Below are positions 1-9,267 of a stretch of DNA of 64,000 bases, in pieces. Within the stretch, counting starts at the first letter, position 1. Each line of letters opens with the position of its first letter. Origin of the DNA: CAYMCO01 sp964388955 (GTDB lineage Bacteria > Chloroflexota > Anaerolineae > Anaerolineales > E44-bin32); contig CAYMCO010000009.1 of NCBI GenBank assembly GCA_964388955.1, positions 78,204 through 142,203 of the forward strand, written 5' to 3'. The notes under the pieces are model-generated. The model saw only the letters and a list, made by a program, of their open reading frames with translations. It did not search any database and was not told the DNA's origin. Both the position numbers and the translations under genes were made by a program.

Positions 1-1662
1 AGCCTTGTGCTCGTCTGTGCCTGGGTCGCATGGCGCGCCTCCAGACGGGGATGGCGCTTCTTGGGCCGGTCGGGGTTGGGATTGGTGGGCGCGGGGGCGG
101 TCGGCCTGGCTCTGGCAAGCGCCCAACTGCTCCCCACGATGGAGTATCTCTTGGGCTCCTACCGCGCGAGCAGCGTGGATCTGGATCTGGCGTTCCTGTA
201 TTCCTTCTCTCCGGTGCGGCTCTTCGGGTTGCTGCTGCCGGATGTGCTGGGCGATCCATCACGAGGCACGTATCACGGCTATGGCAATTTCTGGGAGGAC
301 GCGATTTATATCGGAGCCCTGCCCATCCTGCTCGCATTATCCGCCGGTGCGCGCGCCCTGCGCCGCAAAGGGACACATGCCAGGCTCGGGGTTTTTCTGC
401 TTGCGGTATCCGTCGTGAGCTTCGTTTTCGCGTTGGGCGTCCACACCCCGGTGTTTCCCTGGTTGTTCGATCACATCCCGACGTTTTCCCTGTTCCAGGC
501 TCCGACCCGCTGGTCCCTGCTGGCGGTTTTCTGCCTTTCTCTGCTCGCAGGGGTCGGGGCCCATCAGTGGAGCCCACCAAAGGATCGTACGCTCTACTGG
601 GTCCGGCTGGGGACGGCGGGCGCGGCGGCGATGGTCGTGACCGCCATCTTGGCCCGGCCGGCCTTCGAAGGCGGGGCCTCTGTTCTGGTGAGTTCATTCA
701 CGCGCGCCGGCATCATGTTCATCGTCTCGGGGGTCTTGGCGCTGACGTATGAGCGCCTCCAGAGGGCCAGGCCGAGGGCGTGGATCTGGATGGTGGGGGT
801 ATTCGTCATGCTCGATCTTGCGCTTGCAGGCAGAGGGTTGAACCCCGCCACATCCGGGGGCCTGTATCAAGGTCCTTCCGATCTCCTTCGTGAGGTGGGC
901 CGCCAGCACCGCGTGTATATGCCGGCGGGGATCGAATATGAACTGAAGTTCGAGACCTTCTTCCGTTTTGATACCTTCTTCCCCGGTGCGGATTGGAGGC
1001 AGGTGCGGGATCTCGGCATCCCAAACGTGACTTCCTTGGATGGGATCCCCTCTGTGAACAACTTCGACCCCATCCTTCCGGATCGCTACGCGCGCTGGAT
1101 GGCGGAGTTGGAGAACAAGGAGGGGGCTGACCTTGAGCGGCTCCTCGCCTTGATGGATGTGGGGCATTATGCAGCCGAGGATGGGATGTCGTCCCTGCGC
1201 TATCTTCCCGTGTCTGGTGCGAAAAGAGTTCGGTTCGTCTCTCGAGCCCTTGCCGCGGCGGGACCGGAAGCCGCGCTGGAGCGCGTGATGGGACCCGAGT
1301 TTGATCCAGACCGCCGGGTTGTGATTGAGTCGGCGGAGATCGATGAGGCAGTCGCGCAGGGAGCCGGCGGCGCGCAGGAGCTGGAGCTGCGAGATCGGGG
1401 GCCCCTGTCGGTGGAGGTGAGCCTGGCCTCGGACGGCGGTGGGTGGTTGGTGCTATCCGACACCTGGTTTCCCGGCTGGAAATCGTTCGTAGACGGCAAG
1501 CGGGTCCCGCTTCTGCACGCCGACTATCTCTTCCGGGCCGTCCACATCCCGCCTGGCCGCCATGTGGTGCAGTTCAAGTATGCGCCCTGGGTTCAGATCG
1601 CCGGCGCGGTGATCAGCTTGGCGGCGTGGGCGGCGCTCGGCGGGGGCCTATGGCGTTTGTGA
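1..1662 (+). CDS. YfhO-like polytopic membrane protein, C-terminal part
   Basis: The reading frame is open from the first base, so the N-terminus lies outside the window; at least 553 codons are present. The visible part has about eight hydrophobic segments in its first half, including a GLGLVGAGAVGLALASAQLLP segment and a following LPTMEYLLGSYR motif, then a long soluble region ending in a WFPGWKSFVDG motif and a last hydrophobic helix. The motifs EYLLGS and the late GW(L/V)VLSDTWFPGW are typical of bacterial YfhO/DUF6541-type membrane proteins thought to act in glycan or lipid sugar transfer. It overlaps the next gene by 13 bases, so the two are probably translationally coupled. Function is inferred from family resemblance only; no catalytic residue is identified. 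Confidence 0.75.
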   Translation, partial: SLVLVCAWVAWRASRRGWRFLGRSGLGLVGAGAVGLALASAQLLPTMEYLLGSYRASSVDLDLAFLYSFSPVRLFGLLLPDVLGDPSRGTYHGYGNFWEDAIYIGALPILLALSAGARALRRKGTHARLGVFLLAVSVVSFVFALGVHTPVFPWLFDHIPTFSLFQAPTRWSLLAVFCLSLLAGVGAHQWSPPKDRTLYWVRLGTAGAAAMVVTAILARPAFEGGASVLVSSFTRAGIMFIVSGVLALTYERLQRARPRAWIWMVGVFVMLDLALAGRGLNPATSGGLYQGPSDLLREVGRQHRVYMPAGIEYELKFETFFRFDTFFPGADWRQVRDLGIPNVTSLDGIPSVNNFDPILPDRYARWMAELENKEGADLERLLALMDVGHYAAEDGMSSLRYLPVSGAKRVRFVSRALAAAGPEAALERVMGPEFDPDRRVVIESAEIDEAVAQGAGGAQELELRDRGPLSVEVSLASDGGGWLVLSDTWFPGWKSFVDGKRVPLLHADYLFRAVHIPPGRHVVQFKYAPWVQIAGAVISLAAWAALGGGLWRL

Positions 1663-2753
1663 GGGGACTGAACGAGAGATGGGTACTCCTGATCACGGCA
1701 TGCGTGGCGGTGGCGTACGTCTCGGCGCGGCTGTTTCAAGCGGGGGGCGATCCCGCCGCATTGGCGGAGATCGGAACTCGCTATGGGCAGGGCGTGCCGG
1801 ACGGGACGGAGGGTTATGACGGGCAGTTCGCCTATTTCATCGCCCTCGACCCCAATCCGGAGCACGTGGCGCCCCACCTTGACGTACCCGCCTATCGTTA
1901 TCAGCGCATTCTGTACCCGTTGCTGGCGCGCCTCTTGGCTTTGGGGCAGCCGGCCGCCATTCCGTGGGCGCTGATTGCGCTCAATTTGGCGGGGCATCTG
2001 TTGGGCACCTGGGCGCTGGCCCGATGGTTGACCCTCTCGGGATCTCGAGCCGCCTACGCGTTGATCTACGGCCTCTGGGTGGGTTTGATCATCTCCTTGG
2101 GGACCGATCTAAGCGAGCCGCTGGCGTTCGGCCTGATCACGCTGGCATGGCTTTTCAGGAAGCGCGGCGGGATGATCGGTGGGGCGCTGCTTCTCACCGC
2201 GTCGCTGTTTGCCAAGGAGACCAGTTCGCTGTTCCTGATGGCCGCGCTGGCGGCCGATGTGTTTGCGCGTCGCTGGCGCCGGGGGGTGGCACCGCTGCTC
2301 CTGGGGGCGTTGGCCTTTGGGATCTGGCAAATATGGCTCTGGCGGCAATTCGGAAGCTTCGGGATTGGAACCGGCGGAGCCATGGCGACGCCCTTCGAGT
2401 ATATCCCCTTCTTGGGCTTCTTCCGCATCGCGCTGGCCAGCCCCGCCGCATTTGCCCTCTTCGCCCTCGCCTTCGGCCCATTTGTGATCCTGCCGGCCAT
2501 ATGGGCGCTTGTAAAGGCAGGCAGGGCTGTCGTCGCGGGGGCGCGAGATTCTGGGCTGTGGGCGATGCTCCTGAATGGCCTGGTGATCGTCTTTCTCCCG
2601 TTTTCGACCTTTCGGGAGCCCTTGGGCCTGGTGCGAATCGCCACTGGGACCTATCTGGGCATTCTCCTCTTTGCCGCGCCGCGGGGCCGGAATCGGATCC
2701 TCAACTACGGCTTCATCTCTTTCGCGATGCTCGCCATGTTGATAAATGGTTGA
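1650..2753 (+). CDS. Polytopic membrane protein, possible GT-C type glycosyltransferase
   Basis: The protein has 367 residues from the ATG at 1650, which lies inside the end of the previous gene. It has about nine hydrophobic segments. The first helix is followed by a periplasmic loop with GYDGQFAYFIALDP and then YRYQRILYPLLARLL, an arrangement found in a family of actinobacterial and Chloroflexota integral membrane proteins that resemble GT-C glycosyltransferases (an acidic residue in the first external loop). I see no soluble domain. Together with the upstream YfhO-like gene it may form a small envelope-glycan unit. The substrate is unknown. An upstream in-frame start at 1443 is rejected because it would overlap the first gene by more than 200 bases. 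Confidence 0.7.
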   Translation: MAFVRGLNERWVLLITACVAVAYVSARLFQAGGDPAALAEIGTRYGQGVPDGTEGYDGQFAYFIALDPNPEHVAPHLDVPAYRYQRILYPLLARLLALGQPAAIPWALIALNLAGHLLGTWALARWLTLSGSRAAYALIYGLWVGLIISLGTDLSEPLAFGLITLAWLFRKRGGMIGGALLLTASLFAKETSSLFLMAALAADVFARRWRRGVAPLLLGALAFGIWQIWLWRQFGSFGIGTGGAMATPFEYIPFLGFFRIALASPAAFALFALAFGPFVILPAIWALVKAGRAVVAGARDSGLWAMLLNGLVIVFLPFSTFREPLGLVRIATGTYLGILLFAAPRGRNRILNYGFISFAMLAMLING

Positions 2754-3030
2754 ACCGGCCGCTTCCTTCCCACGTAGAGATTAGGGATGGATGGGTTCCG
2801 CCTCTCGGGGCCGGCGGCATTCGAAGCGGAACATCATGGATCGCTCCGGCGTCCGCCCACCTCCAACGATGTCGATCGCGAGGATCGCTTCTCCGGCGCG
2901 ACGCGCACCCGCCTACCTCCACGATCCGAAACAGGTTAGAATCAGTCGGAGGCGCCCCGGTCGCGTCGTGAAAGGCGGCCGGGATCGGTGGCGCTTACCG
3001 GTCCACCGGCGGAACGGATAAGGAGCCCTT
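2754..3030. other. Intergenic region upstream of moxR
   Basis: This 277-base stretch holds no convincing gene. It contains the ribosome binding site AAGGAG at about 3020-3025 for the GTG start at 3031. A possible -10 (TAGAAT, about 2937) lacks a recognisable -35. Confidence 0.5.
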
Positions 3031-3978
3031 GTGGAGAATACACAGCAGTTTGCCCAGGGAATTATGGACAATGTGGCCACGGTGATCGTGGGAAAGCCGG
3101 AGGCCATCCGCGAGATCGTCATCGGATTGCTGTGCCGCGGTCACGTGTTGATCGAGGATGTGCCTGGAACAGGGAAGACCGTACTTGCCAAGAGCCTGGC
3201 GCGTTCCATCGGATGCACCTTCAGCCGGATTCAGTTCACCCCGGATATGCTGCCGAGCGATGTGACGGGAGTGTCAATCTATAATCAGAAGACCCAAGAG
3301 TTCGAGTTTCGCCCAGGGCCGATCATGGCCCAGATCGTGTTGACCGATGAGATCAACCGCGCCACGCCAAAAACTCAATCGGCGTTGCTCGAGGCGATGG
3401 AGGAGCATCAGGTGACGGTCGACGGGGTCACCTATGCCGTCCCGGAGCCTTTCATGGTCCTCGCTACGCAGAATCCGATCGAGTACGAGGGAACCTTCCC
3501 ACTTCCCGAGGCGCAAATGGACCGTTTCCTGATGCGAATCAGCCTGGGCTATCCCTCCCACCGGTATGAGATTGAAATGGTGGAGGACCAGCAGATTCGT
3601 CATCCGCTCGAATCTCTGGGACAGGTGGCCTCCGCCGATGACCTCGTGGCCGCGCAGTGGGCAATTCGGGAGGTGGAAGTGGCCCCGGAGTTGAAGGAGT
3701 ACATCGTGAACCTGGTTTCGGCGACGCGAAGCCACGCCGAGTTGTATCTGGGGTCGAGCCCCAGGGGGAGCCTTGCACTCTTCCGCACTGCCCAGGCCTT
3801 GGCTGCCACCGAGGGCCGCCGCTTTGTTATCCCCGACGACATCAAGGCGATGGCCGTGTCGACCTTGGCGCACCGGGTGATCGTGGGTTCGGCGGCCCGC
3901 ATCGGCGAATTGGAGCCCCGGCAGTTGATCCGAGAGATCCTGAACAGCGTTCCGGCGCCCGGAGGCGAAATCTCCTGA
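3031..3978 (+). CDS. MoxR-family AAA+ ATPase
   Basis: The 315-residue protein is a complete MoxR-type AAA+ ATPase, the usual length for the family. Walker A (VPGTGKT) is near residues 44-50, Walker B (LTDEINRA) near 107, and a sensor region ATQNPIEYEGTFPLPEAQMDRF near 150. The C-terminal AAA lid is intact. The start is GTG at 3031, nine bases after AAGGAG. It overlaps the DUF58 gene by one base (stop TGA and ATG share an A), the classic MoxR-DUF58 pairing. MoxR proteins are thought to be chaperones that mature or insert partner proteins, often those with von Willebrand A domains; the DUF58 neighbour carries such a fold. The specific target is unknown. Confidence 0.93.
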   Translation: MENTQQFAQGIMDNVATVIVGKPEAIREIVIGLLCRGHVLIEDVPGTGKTVLAKSLARSIGCTFSRIQFTPDMLPSDVTGVSIYNQKTQEFEFRPGPIMAQIVLTDEINRATPKTQSALLEAMEEHQVTVDGVTYAVPEPFMVLATQNPIEYEGTFPLPEAQMDRFLMRISLGYPSHRYEIEMVEDQQIRHPLESLGQVASADDLVAAQWAIREVEVAPELKEYIVNLVSATRSHAELYLGSSPRGSLALFRTAQALAATEGRRFVIPDDIKAMAVSTLAHRVIVGSAARIGELEPRQLIREILNSVPAPGGEIS

Positions 3979-5327
3979 TGTCACGCAATGCCGTTGTCGT
4001 GCTTGTGCTCTTTGCGCTCAGCCTGCTTGGCGCAAGGGGAACGGGCCGGCCCGTTTTCTACAGCCTCAGCTACCTCTGGGGCGGCGTGCTGATCGTCTCC
4101 TTTCTGTGGTCTCGCTTCGCGCTGCGCGGGGTGAGCCTGGAGCGCATGCCCCGCTCAACGCGCTCCCAGGTCGGGCATCTCCTTATCGAGCGCTTCATCC
4201 TGCGCAATCAGAGCCGGATCCCCAAGGTGTGGGTCGAAGTGCGTGACGAATCCAACTTGCCGGGGCAATGGGCAGCGTCCCTCATTATCGGCGGAAGATC
4301 TGCCCTGAGCCGCCGGACATCAGGGCATCGGGCATCCTCCGTGCTGCTGGGCCTCACGCCGAACCATGTCCGGGTATGGCTGGCGCGCACCCTATGTACC
4401 CAGCGCGGGGTGTTCCGGTTGGGGCCCGCCGTGCTGGGCTCGGGCGACCCCTTCGGGCTCTTCCCCGTCACCCGGGCGGTGCGGGAGACGGCCAACGTCA
4501 TCGTGCTCCCACAAACGGTGCCCATCACCGGATTTCCAACCCCCTCGGGCCGGCTTCCCGGAGGGGACGCTCTCCAGCAGCGAACCCATCAAGTCACGAC
4601 GAACGCGGCGGGGGTTCGGGATTATGCCCCCGGGGATAGCCTCAACCGCATTCACTGGCGATCCACGGCCAGACAGCGCAAGCTGATCGTCAAGGAGTTC
4701 GAGTTGGACCCGATGGCCGAAATGTGGGTGGTGATGGACGCATCGGGAGCTACCCAGCGCACGCTGGCAAGCAGGGTAGAGGAACAAGAGGAGTATACAG
4801 TGCGCGCCTTTCGCAGGAATGTCCAGATCCCGCTCCCGCCCTCGACCGAGGAATATGGGGTGAGCATCGCGGCGTCTCTCGTCACGCACATGATGGAGCG
4901 GGATCGCGCCGTCGGCTTCGCGGCTTATGGGCGCAGGCGGCATGTGATTCAAGCGGACAGAGGCGCTTCCCAATTGCACAGGATCCTCGAGACGCTTGCC
5001 GTGCTGGACGCGGCGGGCACCCTGAGCCTGGATCAGTTGATCCGCCTTGACGGGCAGCGCATTCCGCGCGGCTCGACGGTGATCGTGATCACGGCCGATT
5101 CAAGCCCGGAGGTCCCTTCGTGGATCAACCACCTCCGGCGCACGGGCCGCTCTCCGGTGCTGGTGCTCCTGGATGCGGGGAGCTTTGGCGGGGCGCCGGG
5201 CAGCACGGCCATCGCGAACGCGGTCAGCCGGCTGGGTGTGATCGTCAAGGTGGTTCGACGCGGTGATTCATTGGAGACGGCCCTCTCCTCCGGGCCAGGA
5301 GTAAGGCGCTTTGTCCGGGCTGCGTGA
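3978..5327 (+). CDS. DUF58 domain protein, MoxR partner
   Basis: The protein has 449 residues starting at the ATG at 3978 that overlaps the moxR stop. Two hydrophobic segments near the N-terminus (about residues 4-20 and 27-45) anchor it. The DUF58 signature GVRDYAPGDSLNRIHWRSTARQRKLIVKEFE lies around residues 213-243 and is followed by a von Willebrand A-like region (MWVVMDASG). The start is supported by translational coupling, although a longer open frame exists upstream. With MoxR it forms a conserved two-gene module widespread in bacteria; its cellular role is not established, but membrane-protein or cell-envelope assembly is the common inference. Confidence 0.9.
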   Translation: MSRNAVVVLVLFALSLLGARGTGRPVFYSLSYLWGGVLIVSFLWSRFALRGVSLERMPRSTRSQVGHLLIERFILRNQSRIPKVWVEVRDESNLPGQWAASLIIGGRSALSRRTSGHRASSVLLGLTPNHVRVWLARTLCTQRGVFRLGPAVLGSGDPFGLFPVTRAVRETANVIVLPQTVPITGFPTPSGRLPGGDALQQRTHQVTTNAAGVRDYAPGDSLNRIHWRSTARQRKLIVKEFELDPMAEMWVVMDASGATQRTLASRVEEQEEYTVRAFRRNVQIPLPPSTEEYGVSIAASLVTHMMERDRAVGFAAYGRRRHVIQADRGASQLHRILETLAVLDAAGTLSLDQLIRLDGQRIPRGSTVIVITADSSPEVPSWINHLRRTGRSPVLVLLDAGSFGGAPGSTAIANAVSRLGVIVKVVRRGDSLETALSSGPGVRRFVRAA

Positions 5328-5337
5328 AGGAGGGCTG

Positions 5338-6927
5338 TTGGCCTCAGATCCGATGGCGGGCTTCCGGGGCAGGGGGCTGCTGTACGGGGCGGTGTTCGTG
5401 GGCGGCCTCACCTCGTTGGGGATAGAGCTGACCGCCTCCCGTTTGCTCGGCAATATCTTCGGCACCAGCAATCTCGTCTGGGCCAACATCATCGGCCTGA
5501 TCCTGGTGTATCTCACCGCGGGCTACTTCATCGGGGGGCGTTGGGCCGATCGCTCGCCATACACGACCACTTTCTATCGGTTGCTGGCTTGGGCGTCCTT
5601 CAGTGCGGGGCTGGTGCCGATTGTCGCCGCTCCCACACTGCGAATGGCGGCGGCCGCAGTGCGCCAGCTAGATGCGGCCGTGATGATCGGCTCATTCATC
5701 TCTATGCTGGTGTTGTTCAGCATCCCCGTCACGTTGCTTGGATGCGTCTCACCCTTCGCCATCCGGCTGGCGCTCGATTCTACCGAGCGGGCAGGCCAGG
5801 TGTCCGGGCACATTTACGCCATCTCTACTCTGGGTTCCATACTGGGGACGTTTCTGCCGGTGCTGGTATTGATACCGACGATTGGGACGGCGCGCACCTT
5901 TCTGGTCCTGAGTCTCGCTCTGATGGCTGTGGCGCTGGCGGGCTTGTGGAGCGCGAAGGCGAGACCGGTGCGGTACCTCTGGATGCCCCTGGTTCTCGTG
6001 GTGCTGGCGGTCTTGACCTTCCCGAATTCGATCAAGGCCACAGAGGGCCAGGTGTATGAGGGGGAGTCGGCCTACAACTACATTGAGGTGGTGGAGCGGG
6101 GCGGTGTGCGCTATCTGCTGCTCAACGAGGGCCAGGGGGTGCACTCGATCTATGACCCGGACCAACTGGCCACTTTCGGCACCTGGGACTATTTCCTGGC
6201 CGCGCCGTTCTATAACGCCGCTCCGTTTCCCCCCGAGGCGGTCCAACGTCTGGGAATCGTCGGTCTGGCCGCGGGTACGATCGCCAGACAATACACAGCC
6301 GTGTTTGGGCCCATCCCCATCGACGGATGGGAAATCGATCCGGAGATCATCGCGGTGGGGCGGGAATACTTCGACATGCGGGAACCGAATCTGAATGCCA
6401 TTCCCGAGGATGGCCGCTGGGGCCTGGAGCACAGCCCCTACTTGTACAGCGTGATCGCCATCGATGCCTACCGGCCGCCCTATATCCCCTGGCACCTCAC
6501 AACAAAGGAATTCTTCCGCTCCGTGTATGCCCGTTTGGAGCCCTCCGGCGCGCTGGCGATCAACGTCTGGCGCACGCCCCAAGATCGCCGGCTGGTGGAC
6601 GCGATGGCCGCCACGATCGGCGAAGTGTTTCCCTCGGTGCGCGTTGTGGATGTGCCGGATACGTTCAACAGCGTGATCTTTGCCACGGTGAAGCAGACCG
6701 GGGATGCCAATCTGCTTGAGAACCTGCGCATATTGAATTCGGCGGAGAATACACATCCCTTGCTGTTGGACGCCCTGACTCTCGCCGCGGTCAACGCGAA
6801 GCCAACTCCGCAAGGGGGTGTGATCTTCACCGACGACCTGGCTCCTGTCGAGCGAATCGCCAATTCGATCGTGCTGCGGTTCGTGCTGCAGGGGGGATTC
6901 GCCTCCTTGCCGGCGGTGGGAGAGTAG
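5338..6927 (+). CDS. Membrane-fused spermidine synthase-like protein
   Basis: The protein has about 529 residues. The N-terminal half has six to seven membrane helices (RLLGNIFGTSNLVWANIIGLILVY region, GGRWADRS loop), and the C-terminal half is a spermidine-synthase-like Rossmann fold: LGIVGLAAGTIARQYTAVFGP followed by an acidic GWEIDPEII motif. This is the fused MFS/spermidine synthase architecture. Whether it makes a polyamine is unknown; the usual YDVIIxD aminopropyl-acceptor motif appears only as LYSVIAIDAYRPPYIPWHL. I chose TTG at 5338 because AAGGAGG ends four to five bases upstream; ATG at 5353 is the alternative and is 19 bases from that site. It starts 10 bases after the DUF58 gene. 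Confidence 0.85.
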   Translation: MASDPMAGFRGRGLLYGAVFVGGLTSLGIELTASRLLGNIFGTSNLVWANIIGLILVYLTAGYFIGGRWADRSPYTTTFYRLLAWASFSAGLVPIVAAPTLRMAAAAVRQLDAAVMIGSFISMLVLFSIPVTLLGCVSPFAIRLALDSTERAGQVSGHIYAISTLGSILGTFLPVLVLIPTIGTARTFLVLSLALMAVALAGLWSAKARPVRYLWMPLVLVVLAVLTFPNSIKATEGQVYEGESAYNYIEVVERGGVRYLLLNEGQGVHSIYDPDQLATFGTWDYFLAAPFYNAAPFPPEAVQRLGIVGLAAGTIARQYTAVFGPIPIDGWEIDPEIIAVGREYFDMREPNLNAIPEDGRWGLEHSPYLYSVIAIDAYRPPYIPWHLTTKEFFRSVYARLEPSGALAINVWRTPQDRRLVDAMAATIGEVFPSVRVVDVPDTFNSVIFATVKQTGDANLLENLRILNSAENTHPLLLDALTLAAVNAKPTPQGGVIFTDDLAPVERIANSIVLRFVLQGGFASLPAVGE

Positions 6928-6929
6928 GA

Positions 6930-7643
6930 ATGGACACGACAGGCCCGGATCGCCGCGGACCACGGCTGGCAGCGATACTCTTGTCCCTGCTTGTGCCTAT
7001 CGCACTGCTGCTGGGGGGAGTGCGGATGCTGCTCACGGACTCCTTTGTCCAGATCGAGTATCGCACGCCCGGCTTTCCCCCTGACCCCTACGGTTTCGAC
7101 CGGGGAGATCGACTCAAATGGGGCACTATCGCCCTGCAGTATCTGCTGAACGATCAAGGAATCGATTTCCTCGGCGATCTGCGTTTCGACACGGGAGAGC
7201 CCGTCTTCAACGCGCGCGAACTGAGCCACATGCAGGATGTCAAGCGACTGACCCGACTTGTGCTCCGCGCCTGGCCGGTCGCGCTGCTGAACGTGGGCCT
7301 GCTGTGCGTGGCCATCTATCTGTGGGCCGGCTCGAATGTGGTCTGGAAGGCATTGGGGCGCGGTTCACTGCTGACGTTGATCCTGATGGGCGTGTTGATC
7401 CTCGGTGTGGCGGCGGCATTCCAGTTCGTGTTTGTTGGATTCCATCACATCTTCTTCGAGGGAGATACCTGGCTGTTCAAGTACAGCGACACTCTGATCC
7501 GTCTCTTCCCGGAGCGCTTCTGGCGAGACACCTTCATCGCCCTGGTTGCCGGCGTGGCTGCGCAGGCTCTGATCCTGCGCTGGATCGCGCAATGGGCTGG
7601 AGGAAAGGCTGCGGACGAACAGCGGCCGGGCGCGGAGGGCTAG
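6930..7643 (+). CDS. DUF1461 (TIGR01906-type) integral membrane protein
   Basis: The protein has 237 residues with an N-terminal helix (about 13-33), a periplasmic loop, and three more helices (about 112-130, 148-170, 205-222). The loop carries the DUF1461 features: Y(R)TPGFPPDPYGFDRGDRL, then LRFDTGEPVFNARELSHMQDVK, and between later helices HHIFFEGDTWLFKYSDTLIRLFPERFW. These motifs identify the TIGR01906 family. No activity is known for it. It begins two bases after the preceding stop and so closes this operon. Confidence 0.85.
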   Translation: MDTTGPDRRGPRLAAILLSLLVPIALLLGGVRMLLTDSFVQIEYRTPGFPPDPYGFDRGDRLKWGTIALQYLLNDQGIDFLGDLRFDTGEPVFNARELSHMQDVKRLTRLVLRAWPVALLNVGLLCVAIYLWAGSNVVWKALGRGSLLTLILMGVLILGVAAAFQFVFVGFHHIFFEGDTWLFKYSDTLIRLFPERFWRDTFIALVAGVAAQALILRWIAQWAGGKAADEQRPGAEG

Positions 7644-7865
7644 CTCATCGAGCGCCGCTTGCCGACGAGCACCCGAACTCGCGAAGCTTGTGAGCGTCGA
7701 GGCGCCCCGGCATCCGTTTGCACGGCCTGCCGATGCCCAAGGCATGCACCTTGCAGCCTCTTCTTTGGGGCAGACGGGCGAAGGCCGGTATGCCTCGTTG
7801 ACGCTTGAATCCACCTTTGGTATATTGCGTTGGCTGTGAGCATGAAGTCCACTGGCAGGCAACAT
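7644..7865. other. Intergenic region with yvcK promoter
   Basis: The first 150 bases contain no gene. The last part carries the promoter described separately and a short 5' untranslated region. Confidence 0.5.
7798..7826 (+). promoter_or_regulatory. Sigma-70-type promoter of yvcK-pgk
   Basis: TTGACG at 7798-7803 and TATATT at 7821-7826 are separated by exactly 17 bp. Transcription should begin near 7833, which argues against the upstream in-frame TTG at 7830 as the yvcK start. Confidence 0.75.
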
Positions 7866-9200
7866 ATGCTCCGAAAGCAGATCCGCCGCCTGGGAAGGTG
7901 GCTTGAGCCGGGCCTGGGTATCAAGCGCTGGCTGGCTCTGGGGATCGTCGGCATGGCGCTTGCGGCCTTGGGGCTGGCGGTCTTGATCCTGGATGTCTAC
8001 CGCTCGAACCCCGGATCTCCACTCCTGGCCGTGCTCAGTCTGCGGGGCCTTCCTCGCTGGGAGCGGGCGCTCATCTTCGGCCTCAGCGGGATCACTCTTA
8101 CGCTGATCTCATTCCTGCAGCTTAATCGCACTCTGCTCGCCCCTTATCTCCGTCCGGGCAGGCCGGTAGTGGAGGCGGTCGCCAACCACCGCAGGCTGGA
8201 ACGTGGGCTGCGGATAGTCGCCGTGGGCGGCGGCACCGGCCTGTCCGCGCTGCTGCGCGGCCTGAAGGCGCACTCCGCGAATATCACCGCCGTGGTGACG
8301 ATGGCGGACGACGGAGGGTCCTCCGGCCGGCTCCGGCAGGCGCTTGGCCTGCCGCCGCCGGGGGATCTGAGAAGCTGCCTGGCCGCGCTGTCCGACGATG
8401 AGGATCTGCTCAGCCAATTGTTCAAGTACCGGTTCTCCCAGGGGGATGAATTGGGCGGGCATTCATTCGGCAATCTCTTCATCGCTGCGCTTGCCAAGGT
8501 GACCGGAAGCTTTGAGGCCGGGGTGCTGGAAGCGGGGAAAGTGCTGGCGATCCGGGGTCGTGTGCTCCCTTCCACACTTGCGGACATACGCTTGATCGCC
8601 GAGAAATCCGCCCAGCCGGAAGGACAATTGGTCCGTGTCCGGGGAGAGAGCCATATCCCCGAAGTGACCGGCCGAATTACCCATGTGCAGTTGGATCCGG
8701 GCAATCCGCAGGCATATCCGGAGGTGATCCGGGCAATATTGAACGCGGACATGGTCGTAGTGGGCCCCGGCAGCCTGTATACCAGCATCATCCCCAATCT
8801 GCTGGTGCCGGACCTGCGGGAAGCCCTGAGGACCACGAAGGCCTTCAAGGCATATGTGTGCAACATCGCCACGCAGCCCGGTGAGACGGATGGATTCAGC
8901 GCGCTGGATCACCTGGACGCGATCCATGCCCATGCCGCTCCGCCGTTGTTCGATGTCATGATTGCCAACGACACATTCGCAGGGTCGCTCCCGCCGACAT
9001 CGGAGTGGGTCAGGCCGCCTGGAGAAGACGAGGCGTTCATCCCCGTGTACCTCGCTGACCTCACCGATCCCGAGCAGCCCGGCCGCCATCGGAGCGCCCG
9101 CCTGGCGAAGGTGCTCATCGATCTGCTTCTGGAAAAGACCTCTCCGCTCGAACTCGGAACGCCGGAGCGAGAGACTCTCGAGCCGACGAACGGCAGCTAG
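7866..9200 (+). CDS. yvcK: YvcK/CofD-like gluconeogenesis factor, membrane anchored
   Basis: The protein has about 444 residues. Two hydrophobic segments (about 22-40 and 60-78) precede the YvcK domain, which begins with VAVGGGTGLSALLRGLK and MADDGGSSGRLR and continues with PPGDLRSCLAAL, GHSFGNLFIAAL and VVVGPGSLYTSIIPNLLV. These are the UDP-sugar-binding motifs of the CofD/YvcK family, which balances carbon flow to cell-wall precursors during gluconeogenic growth. The membrane anchor is common in Chloroflexota and actinobacterial members. I chose ATG 7866 because the promoter places the transcript start near 7833; ATG 7842 would be almost leaderless and remains possible. pgk follows after 67 bases. 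Confidence 0.9.
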   Translation: MLRKQIRRLGRWLEPGLGIKRWLALGIVGMALAALGLAVLILDVYRSNPGSPLLAVLSLRGLPRWERALIFGLSGITLTLISFLQLNRTLLAPYLRPGRPVVEAVANHRRLERGLRIVAVGGGTGLSALLRGLKAHSANITAVVTMADDGGSSGRLRQALGLPPPGDLRSCLAALSDDEDLLSQLFKYRFSQGDELGGHSFGNLFIAALAKVTGSFEAGVLEAGKVLAIRGRVLPSTLADIRLIAEKSAQPEGQLVRVRGESHIPEVTGRITHVQLDPGNPQAYPEVIRAILNADMVVVGPGSLYTSIIPNLLVPDLREALRTTKAFKAYVCNIATQPGETDGFSALDHLDAIHAHAAPPLFDVMIANDTFAGSLPPTSEWVRPPGEDEAFIPVYLADLTDPEQPGRHRSARLAKVLIDLLLEKTSPLELGTPERETLEPTNGS

Positions 9201-9267
9201 TCGATCCTTGAATTCCGGCTGGACGATCCCCACCTCATCTTGAGGTTGGATGGAGGACCGAAAGACA